A DNA stretch of 64,000 bases, taken from positions 53,365,201 through 53,429,200 of the forward strand of contig OZ020616.1 in NCBI GenBank assembly GCA_963971575.1. Direction: 5' to 3'. The notes beneath the pieces were generated by a model. It saw only the letters and a list, made by a program, of their open reading frames with translations. It was not told where the DNA came from and made no database searches. Within the stretch, counting starts at the first letter, position 1, and every line of letters begins with the position of its first letter. Below, piece after piece: positions 11,274 through 21,790 of this stretch. The translations under genes and the position numbers were made by a program. The stretch is from Liopterus haemorrhoidalis. Its lineage: Eukaryota > Arthropoda > Insecta > Coleoptera > Dytiscidae.

Positions 11274-11437
11274 GTAGTTATGTTTGTAACTTATTTCATG
11301 CTTTGAAAATGGCGAAAGCCGAAACTAGTAAGCAGTTAGTTAATAAAAATAGTGAAAATTTACAATGTTTTTTATTTCAACCATTATTAAATATACAACA
11401 TTTTCACAAAGTTAATTTGTCGACATTTAATTATATA

Positions 11438-11505
11438 ATTAATAACCTTTGTTATGTTGATGATACGGTACTATTGGTAGCACTGGCAATACATGGACGT
11501 ACGTA
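11438..11505 (+). pseudogene. short LINE RT shard
   Basis: Translation reads INNLCYVDDTVLLVA, which resembles the catalytic YADD box of LINE RTs with Ala replaced by Val. Only about 20 codons are recognisable, directly after the Penelope TSD. Weak because of its length. Confidence 0.4.
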
Positions 11506-11841
11506 GTCCACAAGCTCTAAACATTTGTTTACATTATTTTCAAATTCAATTTTGATTTTATAACAAGTACTATAAATTTAATTAGTCAAGGAAAAGCCAG
11601 GCTGAAAGGAATTTTGTAGAGTGGATGAATTATGATTAACGATGTTCCCGAAAGTCTGTGTTTCAGTAAATACGCGCTCAGTTTATATTGATCGCAGTGG
11701 ATAAGTTCAGGTAAATATTGTTTTAACTTGATTCACAAGGGTGTTCCTCCCAAATAATATTAAACTTGATGCAAAGATCATATTATAACAGCACTGGAAC
11801 ATGATATTTGCACCAGAAGTGTCTTTTTAGTACCATACTAC

Positions 11842-12025
11842 AAAGGCTGCCCAATAAATTAACGGCCTAACAATGAAAGATGGTTTTTCAATTTAAAACA
11901 AAATATATATTTTTCAACATGAACTTCCTTAACATCAATATATTTATTCCAGCTATGCTCGAAAGCCAGTATACAATCCCAATAGTAGTTTTAAGGACTG
12001 CAAAATAACCTTCAATCTTCAAAAT
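11842..12025 (-). pseudogene. mariner transposase C-terminal remnant
   Basis: The plus strand reads GGCTGCCCAATAAATTAACG, an end-like sequence. The minus strand then reads KIEGYFAVLKT and, with frame changes, VHVEKY-like words found at the extreme C-terminus of mariner transposases. Frames change at least twice. No catalytic residues remain and the other end of the element is not visible. Confidence 0.45.
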
Positions 12026-12054
12026 TTAGTCGTTGGTAAACCTTCAGAGTCAGG

Positions 12055-12927
12055 TATAAACCTCTTGATTATTTGTCAAAATGGATAGAAATTAAAAAAT
12101 TGAAACTTAAAAATGCTAATTCTATAATAAAAGTTTTAAAATCTATTTTTAGTGTGCATGGCGTTCCTCAAACAATCATTGCCGACAACATGCCATTTCA
12201 CTCTTTTGTTTTTAAAGAATTTGCCAAAAATTTAATATGAAAGTAATAACTTCAAGTCCACACTATCCTAGATCCAATGGTACGACAGAGAAAGCTGTAC
12301 ATATTGCAAAAAATATGATTAAAAAATCATCAGAGGAAGGATAAGATTTAGATGAATATTTATTAGAGTATAGATGAACCACTAAACCAGCTATTGGCAA
12401 AGCACCTTCTAAAATATTAATGTACAGACTTTTAAAAACGTCAGTACCTATTTCAAATGAGAAACTAAAATCTCAATTAAATTTAATAAATTAAAGATAA
12501 ATTAATTAAAAATCAAAATAAATATAAAAAATATGGTAGAAATAATAGAAGTAGAAATAAATTTCAAGAGAATCAAAATGTTGTAATAAAAAAGGACAAA
12601 CAGTGGGTTCCTGGTAAAGTAGTAAAAACTCTAGATTTATCTAGATCATATCTATTAAAGAATGAAAACAATAAAATTTTAAGTCGCAATTCTGTTCATT
12701 TAAAAAGTTCATTTCATTAATTTAATTTTAATGGAATTTTGTTAGATGATATTATAGAAACTGATGAAAATATGTGTAATAATGATTCTAGAAGTGAGAG
12801 TCAACAGCCTAAAAACAACTTAAATTTAACTTTAAACGTCACCGTTAGTAATAAAACTAACTTATATAAGACTACAAGAAGTGGTAGAGTTATTAAGAAA
12901 CCACAAAAATTATTTGTAAAAGGGGGA
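12055..12927 (+). pseudogene. Gypsy-type LTR retrotransposon integrase and 3' pol end
   Basis: The translation shows the integrase core in order: DYLSKWIEIKKL around the first catalytic Asp, FSVHGVPQTIIADN around the second, TSSPHYPRSNGTTEKAV around the Glu region, then DEYLLEYR. The C-terminal tail reads TRSGRVIKKPQKLF and ends close to a polypurine tract AAAAGGGGGATG at 12918-12929. Stops interrupt it (for example after SSEEG and after LEYR) and there is a shift near 12237. Protease, RT and RNase H are absent upstream, where a mariner remnant lies instead. The copy is dead. Confidence 0.8.
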
Positions 12928-13164
12928 TGTTGCATATTTGAATTAATATAGTTAGCCATGGTAGTCATGGTTGCCAGTAATAAATTATCATGAACCAAAC
13001 CTCGAAATAGGTCGTAAATCCTGTGAATATTGTGAGGTGTTTAAGAAGCTATTTTATTAAAATAGCTAGCTTCTTAATATTTTGTGAGGTGTTGATTGCA
13101 TCTCTCATGGTATTATTGCTACCTTTCATTATTGTGTAACCATGTGTCTGAAATTTAACTATCA
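12928..13164 (+). mobile_element. probable 3' LTR start of the Gypsy remnant
   Basis: A TGTTGCATA start directly follows the polypurine tract, which is where a 3' LTR should begin. The LTR end could not be fixed because a TTAA-flanked MITE begins at 13165. A candidate 3' end ending in ACA with AATAAA nearby lies inside that MITE, which is contradictory. No 5' LTR is seen in the window. Confidence 0.4.
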
Positions 13165-13168
13165 TTAA

Positions 13169-13615
13169 CCCTTTCGCTGCTCCAACCGTATATACTCGTA
13201 AATAAATGTGTGGCCCGATACGCTCCGAGCGAGTTAACTCGCGCCGTGTTTTAAATTGTTCCCTGCTCAACACGACTATTTTAGCTGGGTACCCCAACCA
13301 GTTCAAGTACCTGCGAGCACGTTGCGTTGGTATACGTTGCTGTGCCGTTCAATTCAGTTAGATAGGGTCTTACATTCGGTATATATACTTATTTATATCT
13401 ATTAAATAAAATCTTTTTGATTGTATTCTTGTATTCATTCACTCCACATTACATTTTTTCCTAACATTAGTCATATACCATCATTCATCCTTACATGTCA
13501 TGAAAACTTACACAAAAAGTTCACGCCAACTGCTCTACACGAATAAACTCGCAATCACCGAAATATGTGCGCACAGCGAGCACGAAATCTCAAAGCGTAT
13601 GGCGCAGTGAAAGGG
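13169..13615. mobile_element. piggyBac-like MITE with TTAA sites
   Basis: Ends CCCTTTCGCTGC and, inverted, CCCTTTCACTGC are flanked by TTAA at 13165-13168 and 13616-13619. CCC-starting ends with TTAA target are the piggyBac hallmark. The 447-bp interior is non-coding and contains several CGAG/CTCG words unlike the AT-rich flanks. Confidence 0.75.
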
Positions 13616-13619
13616 TTAA

Positions 13620-14316
13620 ACGTAGGTTAAGTAAAATACAGACTTAATTCAGAGCACCTTAATTCTTAAATCATAAAAAATCAAAGCAACCATCTGGCGA
13701 ATATAAGGAGTTTTCATTCTAGACCCGCTCGCGAATTTAGGAAAGAAATTATGTGGAGGCTTTCAAAGTAAGAACCATTAAGTACAATGAAATGCAAAAT
13801 CAATTTGCCAACTCTGACTTTTCAATTATATTTAAAAAGGCTCTCCATGCTACGCCCATGGTTCATATATTGTTTCTAAAATGTATCGATTCAAAATGGA
13901 TTCAATTTTAAGTAGTATACATTAGTGCAACTGTATACTGTGGTTTGTTTTGGTTTGTAGAAGCACGTTTCCATATGCATATTAACCAACATTTGTCCTT
14001 GATGCGCAATATACGCGTCCTCGGTTATACGGGAATAGCTTCTGGAATATATGGAAATTGCATTGCAAATACAACATTTCACTTGATATATCGGCTGTTT
14101 TAAATTTACGAGGATTGGAATTTAATTTACTGACGAATAGGTAAAATGAACCGACATGGCATATACTACAAGATATGAACAAAGGATATCGACTGGCGTA
14201 GCGTTATGGTAGCGTACGAGTTTGTTGACACTAGATAGAAACTACGTACGTATTTCATTTCAGTCATGGATGATGTTAAAAGTTGTAAAAAGATGAAGCG
14301 AACGAAGGTATTATTA
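13620..14316. other. no gene recognised
   Basis: AT-rich sequence without a supported gene, terminal repeat or tandem structure. Confidence 0.5.
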
Positions 14317-14498
14317 TCAGGTCATCAAGGATAAAATTTGCAATTAATAATATTGCCAACTTTAATAGCTTATTATTTGACATTGGTTTCATATTATACC
14401 GTTATTATTTTTTTTTTGTTGGAAAGTTACACTATTTGCTTGTTTAAGGAAATCATTGTATGCTCTAAAAAATATCAAAAACTTTTTTTTAAATTAAT

Positions 14499-15116
14499 TT
14501 GTTGAAAATGGAAGTGTCGGAAATTGGCACTATTATGAAGTATGAGTTCTTACGTAGAACTACGGCATCGCAGACCGCGCGAAACCTTAATAGTGTATTT
14601 GGCTTTAGCGTTACTACGCAGCAGACAATATCAAATTGGTACGCCAAATTTCGTACAGGTAAATTAAAAACCAAACAAAAAAAACTTGACTCATCGATCA
14701 CAGCGGAAATATACTGCAACCAACTGGACGAAATGATGCAAAAACCTGAAGTAAAGCAGCCTAGATTGGTCAAAAAACTGACTCCTATCTTATTGCATGA
14801 TAACGCTAGACCACACTCCGCACAAATGACTGTGGCAAAACTATAGGAATTGGAGTTGGAACTTCTTCATCATCCTCCATACTTACCAGACCTAGGGGGG
14901 CTAGGTCTGGTAAGTATGGGGGGACATACTACCACTTCTTCCACAATTAGGACAACTTTTTAATAGGAAAACAGTTTAATTCCAACAATGCTGTAAAACT
15001 GACCTTCCAGGAATTCATTGACTCTCGTCCCCAGTGTTTTAAACCACCGGCCAGAAAAACCTGCCGCTTAAATGGCAGAAGTGTATAGACAATATGGGTG
15101 CATACTTTAATGAATA
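14499..15116 (+). pseudogene. mariner transposase, deletion derivative (copy A)
   Basis: The N-terminus carries the first helix-turn-helix (MKYEFLRRTTASQTARNL) and a second-HTH-like NSVFGFSVTTQQTISNWYAK. After FRTGKLK the frame jumps to the C-terminal half (EIYCNQLDEMMQK). The family's first catalytic Asp region and about 140 residues are therefore missing. LLHDNARPHSAQM keeps the second catalytic Asp. A TAG at 14844-14846 ends the frame. Homology continues after it, but the segment that should hold the third Asp is disrupted by a 19-bp inverted duplication at 14877-14919. No functional product is expected. Confidence 0.8.
14877..14919. repeat. perfect hairpin, 19-bp arms
   Basis: Arms 14877-14895 and 14901-14919 are exact inverted copies (starting CCATACTTACC) around a GGGGG spacer. 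It lies inside the decayed transposase of mariner copy A and is absent from copy B, so it arose as a local inverted duplication. Confidence 0.9.
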
Positions 15117-15302
15117 AAATAATTCCTTATTATCAACCAACTTTGCCTTTTTTCTACAAATTTCATCCTTGACGACCTAATATAAACACGCAAAAGTTTT
15201 AGGTTCAAATCCAGGTTCAAGTTTAAATGCTATTTAAAATGTTAGTTAGTTAAAAATTTTGACGCACAGCGACTATGGCTATTACACTTAACACAGCCTA
15301 TC

Positions 15303-15845
15303 ATAATAATAATAATAACCCTTTATTTAACTTCAATATATACAAGTTAAGTCATTAAAAAAGAAAAGATTTTGCCACACTATTAAATATTCTTTCGTTA
15401 TCGAGTGGATAAACGAATGATAAGTATTTTTTTAACCAGATTTTCATTAGATATCGTTCTTACTCATCTTATGTCATATATGGCCCTATTTAGTTTCAAA
15501 CTTATCTTATATGGTTATTCCATATCAATCGAGTCCAAGCTCAAACCTAAAAAGACACATGGCATGCTGTAAATTTCTTCTGTTTGACGTAAATGTTATT
15601 GCTTTGGTTTTGTTGTTATTCAGAACCAAACTTTTTTACAACAGGATTTATCTTCCATGTTGAGTATATCAGTTTTTGTTTAAGTGTATCGGCATTATTG
15701 TCATGAATTATCAAGGTGGCATCATCAGCGTAAAGGAAGCAGTCACACGTAAGATTTCTTAGCAAATTATTTGTAAAAATGACGAAGAATAGTGGACCAA
15801 GCATACTACCTTGTGGGATACCACATTCAACAATCTGCTATCTAT
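15303..15845 (-). pseudogene. 5'-truncated LINE with RT fragment and (TTA)n tail
   Basis: On the minus strand 15845-15616 reads IVECGIPQGSMLGPLFFVIF, RT domain 4 of jockey-superfamily LINEs, then LYADDATLII, the catalytic YADD box with both aspartates. The open frame runs down to 15616. Further 3' on the minus strand the sequence ends in GTTAAATAAAGGG followed by (TTA)n at about 15317-15303, a typical LINE tail. RT thumb and C-terminal coding between these parts are missing or unrecognisable. Confidence 0.75.
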
Positions 15846-16876
15846 TTTATTTTATAACGTGTGATTTAAAAAAAATGGGTAAGTCGTGGAAGGGCAACAA
15901 AAACAAAAATTATTTATTACTGTCATTTTTGATAATTCAGCAAGTTGTTTCAAACTCAAAAACGTGGATAAAAATATAGATCAATTAACAGGAGAGTTTG
16001 TATTGACGAAGGCGGTGAAATATCCTATGTTGTTTAGTTTCATTTGTATATAAAATAAATATCGACTGTTCTTTGATTTGAGGATAGTTCTTATTAATTA
16101 GTCCTTAAAAAATTGTTTACTTACTTAATTTTCCTTGTGTGTTAGATGTGTTGTCTGTTAGATGACAAAGTTTTTCTACAGAGCACGTCAGTTTATTCTA
16201 TATCTTGCTAGCATTCTTGCTTCTCTTATAATAAAAATAATGTTCATTTAAAAAAATGGAGTTAATAGAACTAGAAACGAAGTCATCTGGAACGAATTAC
16301 GTATAAACACTCCTAAAGAAACTGATTTTCTGTCCATATTATTTTATTGTCCTTTTTTTCACTGTGTGGTGTGATCTTCCATAACAATAAAACTAGAAAA
16401 GATAATGAAAAGGTGTTACAAAGCACTTTCTTTGAAGTTTCAAAGAATGTCTCTAGAAAATGTTTACAAAGACAAAACTTTTTTTTTAAATTTTCATCTT
16501 TTCTTCACTCTCTGCATTAAAGCTGTAATCAAACAAAGTTAAAGTGCAATATTGATGATAAATGATGAATAGTGAAAGAGCACAAATAACAGAATAAGTA
16601 AAATTTAACGCGTTTGATGAAAAAAGCTTTTGCAATTAGGAGATCAAAGAAAGCTATTCTTGTTTTGGTTTTCATTGGAATTATACTTGGATTTTTACAA
16701 TTTTTATCTTTAACTTCTTAAGCAGACTCAGTCTAGTAAATTTAGTGGCTGAGTGCAAAGTTTGTGCACAGTTCAAATTCTACTAAAATTAAAAACAAAT
16801 GGATTTCGGTACATCGGAATATTCGGTACGCGGTACTTCTTGCACTTGGGTTGGAAAACAATATACTCTTTTGAGG
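15846..16876. other. no gene recognised
   Basis: AT-rich DNA, including A- and T-runs. No supported coding region or terminal repeats. Confidence 0.5.
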
Positions 16877-17170
16877 TTATATATCAGTCCGTGCGGTGAA
16901 GTACTCACCAATCTTCACTAGTACCGTCAAGCCGGCCAAAGAGGGTGAGAGTTGTACCATGTCATCAGCATAGCATATGTAGTTGATAACACAAGAACCC
17001 ATCACACATCCCGTTTTCAGCTTATTTAACTGCATACTTAAGTCGTCCACATACAAGTTGAATAGATAAGGTGATAAGAGGCTACCTTGTCTCACTCCCA
17101 GATTTTGTTTAAAAGAAACCGATTTTTCTACACCCCAACGTACACGTTTAATAAGTTTTTCATTGTACAG
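16877..17170 (-). pseudogene. LINE reverse transcriptase fragment (second lineage)
   Basis: The minus-strand frame reads VRWGVEKSVSFKQNLGVRQG, then SLLSPYLFNLYVDDLS, then NYICYADDMVQLSPSLAGL. This is the RT 3-5 block with a YADD box of CR1/RTE-type LINEs, which use RQGxxLSPxLFNLY in place of the PQGSxLGP form of jockey elements. The frame runs from about 17170 to the stop at 16879-16877. The 5' end abuts the pogo-like MITE at 17168. No EN domain is present. Confidence 0.75.
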
Positions 17171-17619
17171 TAATACCCCGTTACTCGACTGTCTCTTAGC
17201 TCGACGTTTTCGCTACTCGACGTAAATGTCGAGAGTAAGAGTCGACGGAAGCATCGCTATCCGACGCGTGATCGAGTACCGATCACGTGATACATATTTT
17301 GGTAAACAAAACAAAAAGAACGCATGGCCACCAGTTCGCGCTTAGATATTTTGACGACAACTCAGATTTACTGCAGCTATGAACTTTTTATTTTTGCTAA
17401 AATAAGTGATTTATATTTATAATAATGGGTACAAAGGATAGAATTGCAAGCATAGCTAAAAGGAAAACATATACATATATGTATTTCCTTATATGTATAT
17501 TTATATATGTACATATGATTCCCTTTATTTATTATGGAGAAATTCGACTCGTTACTCGACGTAATCGCTACTCGACCCTTTTTCAGAACGAATTAACGTC
17601 GAGTGGCGGGGTATTACTG
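17168..17619. mobile_element. pogo/Tigger-like non-autonomous element
   Basis: TIRs CAGTAATACCCCG...CTCGAC and, inverted, CAGTAATACCCCGCCACTCG are flanked by TA (17166-17167 and 17620-17621). CAG-starting ends with TA target fit the pogo branch of Tc1/mariner. Several CTCGAC/GTCGAG words are repeated subterminally. An open frame at 17425 begins MGTKDRIASIAKRK, possibly a transposase N-terminal remnant, but it breaks into low complexity at once. Confidence 0.75.
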
Positions 17620-17621
17620 TA

Positions 17622-18255
17622 TACAATTACAAAATTCGATTAATAATAAATAGGTATTTAATTATGCCGATTACAAACCACAAATATTATCAACGATCAA
17701 AATGTCCAATTGGATTTAAAATTACCGCAATGATATTTACAATAACACATCTCGTGTGGTATCATTATTTGAGATAGCAACATATTAATTATATGTTTAG
17801 GTGTATTTGCCAGAAAATTATTGAATCTCTATGGAACAGGACCATTAGTTTCTAATTCCATTCGCTAATTCATGCATCATGGCAAAATTAACGTCGAGTG
17901 CTAATGGATAAATGGGGTTAAGTGAAGAATTTAGAATTGTTAATGATTGATTAATTAATATTTCGAATATATCTGATGATTTTCAGTTATTGGACAGCAA
18001 AATATAGATTTTCCAGGTATTGTAGTTGGTTTAAATTATATTTTTGGATTTCAAAATCTATAGTTTCTAAATAATAGCAAAGAATAGCATGAGACCATCA
18101 GTTCGTATACAGAATTCCTCTTTTCACTCACGAACGAGCTCAGTCCTGTTTAATTTTGAGGTAGATTTTTAAGTACTGTCGATTGGACGTACCCGTTATA
18201 CATATATATATTTAAATAATGACCATACATTTACAGTATTTCACTCATTGCTTCC
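17622..18255. other. no gene recognised
   Basis: AT-rich sequence. A GTCGAGTGC word at about 17892 recalls the adjacent pogo-like ends but no second element can be delimited. Confidence 0.5.
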
Positions 18256-18259
18256 TTAA

Positions 18260-19019
18260 GGTGGCGCACAACCCTAGAGTCCTCAGTAGTTTCTTATACA
18301 AAACTAATAATCGGAAATAAAATTAATAACAATCTATATATCAAAATTTGCAGCGAATTTTTATCTATCTAATAGGATATTTTTAATTGTAGAAAAAACT
18401 GTTAGGTAGTTGTAAATAAGCAAATTGCATTATAGACGCCATCTTGTAAACCAATCGACGCACATTTGCGTACGATGCGGCAAATTGTACCTAAAGCTTC
18501 ATTCTACAAATATGATTGTAGCTATTTTGTTATATTGTGAAAATTACTTATAGTTATTGTACTTGGTAATCTATTTTTGCCGCCCTCTTGAATCTGCTGC
18601 GGTTTTCAAAATTGGTGTTACATGTAAAAATGATTTATTTTTCGTGAAGAATACGTGTACCAAGTGGCATTCTATTATCTTTAAGTATAATATTTTTCGA
18701 CGAAGGCTCTAAACTACAAGTAATCAAGTCGAAAAAAAATTGACGTATTATTTGAACATTTCTACACAAAACTATATAAATATAAAAGTTATTCGAAACC
18801 CACCAATAGATTTAAAAAATTACAGAACAATATCGCTGATGTCTATTTTTAAGTTATTGAGCGATAATATTTTTACAATAAATGTTTCTACAATTAAAAC
18901 TATCATATTGGATAGATACAAATTCGGTGCAAAATTTGATGTACAGGTTGATACTAATTTTATTTCAGATTGTTAGTTTTGTATAAGAAACTAGTAACCT
19001 CCGGGGGTTATACGCAGCC
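18260..19019. mobile_element. TTAA-flanked element with ~50-bp imperfect TIRs
   Basis: The left arm (GGTGGCGCACAACCC, then AGTTTCTTATACAAAACTAA) matches the right arm inverted (GGCTGCGTATAACCC, then AGTTTCTTATACAAAACTAA), with TTAA at 18256-18259 and 19020-19023. The inner 20 bp of the arms are identical while the outermost bases are diverged. Non-coding interior of about 660 bp. The TTAA target suggests piggyBac-like, but ends start GG rather than CC. Confidence 0.7.
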
Positions 19020-19023
19020 TTAA

Positions 19024-19556
19024 ATAAAATTTATTAACTTTAGCCATTTTATGCCTTTTTTAAATGTCTTTTTTTCCTGCAAATAATCCAGTGTAATTAC
19101 CGGAGAACTACTACATTTCCCTTTCAATAAGAACACGCTTTTCCGCAATTTAATAATTCTCATTCATATTCTTCTCTCGACCGTCACCACATCTATTCTT
19201 CTGGGTAAATGCACCCTTCTTACATCATTCTTTTTCACCCTCTTCTTAATAAACACTGCACATTTTTAATATCAAAATCTGCATGATAATAACTTTGATT
19301 ACTGCTGATTAACAAGAAAAATAGGGGAAGAGAAATAAAATATGAATAAGAAATAAAATGAATATGCAGCTGGAAAAAAACATGATTTCTCCAGTGGTTT
19401 TTGATTTGATATGACAAATCTAGGTACATCTACGTAGTTGAACCTAACAAAAGAAGAGGGCTCCTTAAAAAAAAGTTTGAAGCGTTGAAAAAAGTTTTAA
19501 AAGCTCTAAAATAAGAGATTGTAGCGACAAATAAGAAGCACATAACAGACAAAACT
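19024..19556. other. no gene recognised
   Basis: AT-rich sequence without supported features. Confidence 0.5.
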
Positions 19557-20737
19557 TGATGTGAAGTGTGAATTTTCACACATTTCAGGGATCTGTAGGT
19601 ATTTAGTCAGTGAATGCTGATTATTAGAAGACCAAACGATGAATGTCTTTCACTACATAACACAATTACAAGTGTTGGTTTTAAATCCTTTAAATCAATA
19701 GGCACGACAGAAAAGTTGCAGTTAGATTTTTTCTACCGTGTATCATATATCTCTAATATATATATATATTTTTTTAAATTGAAAAAATATCATTCAAATC
19801 CAGTCCTGGGAACACTGTGGGCGATCTTTTGTCAAGCAAAAACATAACGCCTACAGAGACATTGTTTATATTGCGACTATATGAAAAACTAACAGATTCT
19901 CTACTAGAAATGGAATACCAGCAACCGGTCAGTTATTTATTTATTTTCCTAGTCGATATTTGCAAAATAAATTTACGTACCTCTTCTCTACCCATAACAA
20001 AATGTATCCATGTATATACAAATATATTTTTTTAATTTTAGCTAAGATATTAACGAAAATCTTAATGCTTGGCAAAATTTAGTCAAAATGACTTAAAGAG
20101 CTTCAATTTAATATCCCAACAATAAAATTTAAAAAAAAATTGTTTTCAATAACAAAAACTGTAATATTTTCCAAAAACGAAATGGATAAAAGTTCCTCTT
20201 GTACGATTCCGGTTCATAGGAATATACATTGCTTAGATTTTTTTCAGATTTTTTATCGGGACACTGATTTTTTAGTACTTTTTTGGAAAATATCGTATTA
20301 AAATAAAAAATAAAAATAAAAAACTACTTCCCGTTCCTATATCTATGTCTTAAGAGCTTTCTTATGATACCAAAAGATAAATTTAAAAAAAATAATTTGT
20401 TTTTCGACGACACAAAAAAATCAATATTTTGCTAAAAACCAATATGATCAAAATTTCCTGTATAATTATTCCGGTTCCCATTACTTTTCATTATTGAGAT
20501 TTTTTTCCATTAAATACATATTTGTTTATTTTATCCCGCGCTGTATTTTTTGAACCCTCTATAGTTTTCCTATATGTGGGTTAAAAAGTTGTACAAGTAT
20601 GCCAAATTTCAACTTTCTATGTTCAATCGTTTGGCTACAATTTCTACCGTACAGAAAGACAGACAGACAGACAGGCACATGAGTGACGGTATAAGGGTTT
20701 TTTGGTGGTCATACCTACAAAGCCCTAAAAATGAAGA
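19557..20737 (-). repeat. R family interspersed element, copy R0 (diverged)
   Basis: Begins with the palindromic end GTGTGAATTTTCACAC and ends with a (GACA)n tract and the conserved terminus ATAAGGGTTTTTTGGT...CATACCTACAAAGCCCTAAA. Segments CCGGTTCATAGGAATATACA and CCGGTTCCCATTACTTTTCA mark an internal duplication of about 250 bp. It is much more diverged than the other R copies and I see no tRNA-like block in it. Confidence 0.6.
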
Positions 20738-21790
20738 AACGTCATCTATAAAGCCAAGAGCCATATTACCCGCAATGCTATTACATTATCATTATGGTAT
20801 ATTTTTATGCTTGCATCTCGACCTTGTTGTGACCGGTTTGCCAGAAACTCATCTGATGTCCCGACGGCCCAGTACGGATTGGAAAATTGTAACAAATCTT
20901 TCTTTTTCTGTTAAAAAGTGTTTCCAAGTTACTAGCCTTATGCGGCTCTGGAGCCATCGGTATTAAGCTACCAGCCGAATTTGTACACTGCTGAACGCAG
21001 TAATTATTCCAAGCTTTCAAACTTGATTGAACAATATTAACTGTCCAGTAATTGTCTTAATATCATTTTTACCATTTACTTTATTATTTTATCCATCAAA
21101 TATATTTCATTATAAATTGAAATACTTTAAGTTTATATCTGGTAAGTACTAACATTCAAAGATCTTGCAGGTTATTTTATTTTTCAAGTAGTTTTAAAAC
21201 ATTTTCTATGCAAGAAAATTTAAAAGTATACTTCTAAGAAAGTTTTATCATATATTATGTTAAATATTTTATATACTTATAGGAAATGTAATCTAAACTT
21301 TTTTCTAAAAAGAACAAAACAAATTTAAACTTATTGTTTTGTTATCCCTAAAATTATCATAATAATAACAATCAAATCACATGATACCTGAAATTATTAA
21401 TCTTTAGGGATTTTAACAAGAGTCTAGTAATTTACCACTGAACTACTAGAAGTTTTCTACTTAGATACTTCTTTCATAAAAATTTCAGATATTCATTTGG
21501 GAAAGAGTATGATCTGGTTGTGTTCTGAATTATTAAAATTTCTTACTCCACTGAGATTTCAACCGCGATTCAATAACTCAGCGGGTTTACCACCACACAA
21601 ACCCAAATTTTGAATAAGTATGAAATTGTTGATTAAACTATTAAGTTCCCAAACTTTAAGTGGTGAACAGGCCAAATAAGCTCTATATTACTTAGTCTAC
21701 AGCAGAGGTCGGTAAACCTGTTTTGTAAAGATCTGATAGTAAATTTTCAGAGACTGGACGGACAAGAAAATATAAACTACTAAGTATATA
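20738..21790. other. no gene recognised; possible hAT end at 21703
   Basis: Mostly AT-rich with no supported gene. At about 21703 the sequence CAGAGGTCGGTAAACC resembles a hAT terminal repeat. The DD34D mariner at 21791 sits shortly after it, and hAT-like sequence (AGTAGATCTTTTTCAGCCGC) resumes beyond 23055. The opposite hAT end was not found. Confidence 0.35.

Larger units (their letters stand above)
9552..11434. mobile_element. Penelope-like element, inverted head-to-head pair
   Basis: Two almost identical copies of a 5'-truncated Penelope-like element lie in inverted orientation, 3' ends outward: arms about 9553-10434 (minus) and 10512-11390 (plus), with a spacer of about 77 bp. Both tails carry CGAAACTAGTAAGCAG followed by TTAATAAAAAT. 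A candidate 12-bp TSD, ATAATTAATAAC, lies at 9540-9551 and 11435-11446, with a 44-bp non-inverted tail at 11391-11434 between the right arm and the TSD. The arrangement matches the known habit of Penelope elements to insert as inverted truncated repeats. Very low divergence between arms suggests recent origin or gene conversion. Confidence 0.85.
14317..15180 (+). mobile_element. internally deleted mariner, copy A
   Basis: TIRs TCAGGTCATCAAGGATAAAA (left) and, inverted, TTAGGTCGTCAAGGATGAAA (right) are flanked by TA at 14315-14316 and 15181-15182. Length is 864 bp against about 1.3 kb for a full mariner. The copy at 38732-39587 has the same ends and the same internal deletion. Confidence 0.85.

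Noticed and set aside
13385..13452. End of a Gypsy 3' LTR at about 13452
   Set aside because: The sequence resembles an LTR end (AATAAA, then ...ACA) but lies inside a TTAA-bounded MITE with good inverted ends; both calls cannot hold, and the MITE evidence is stronger.
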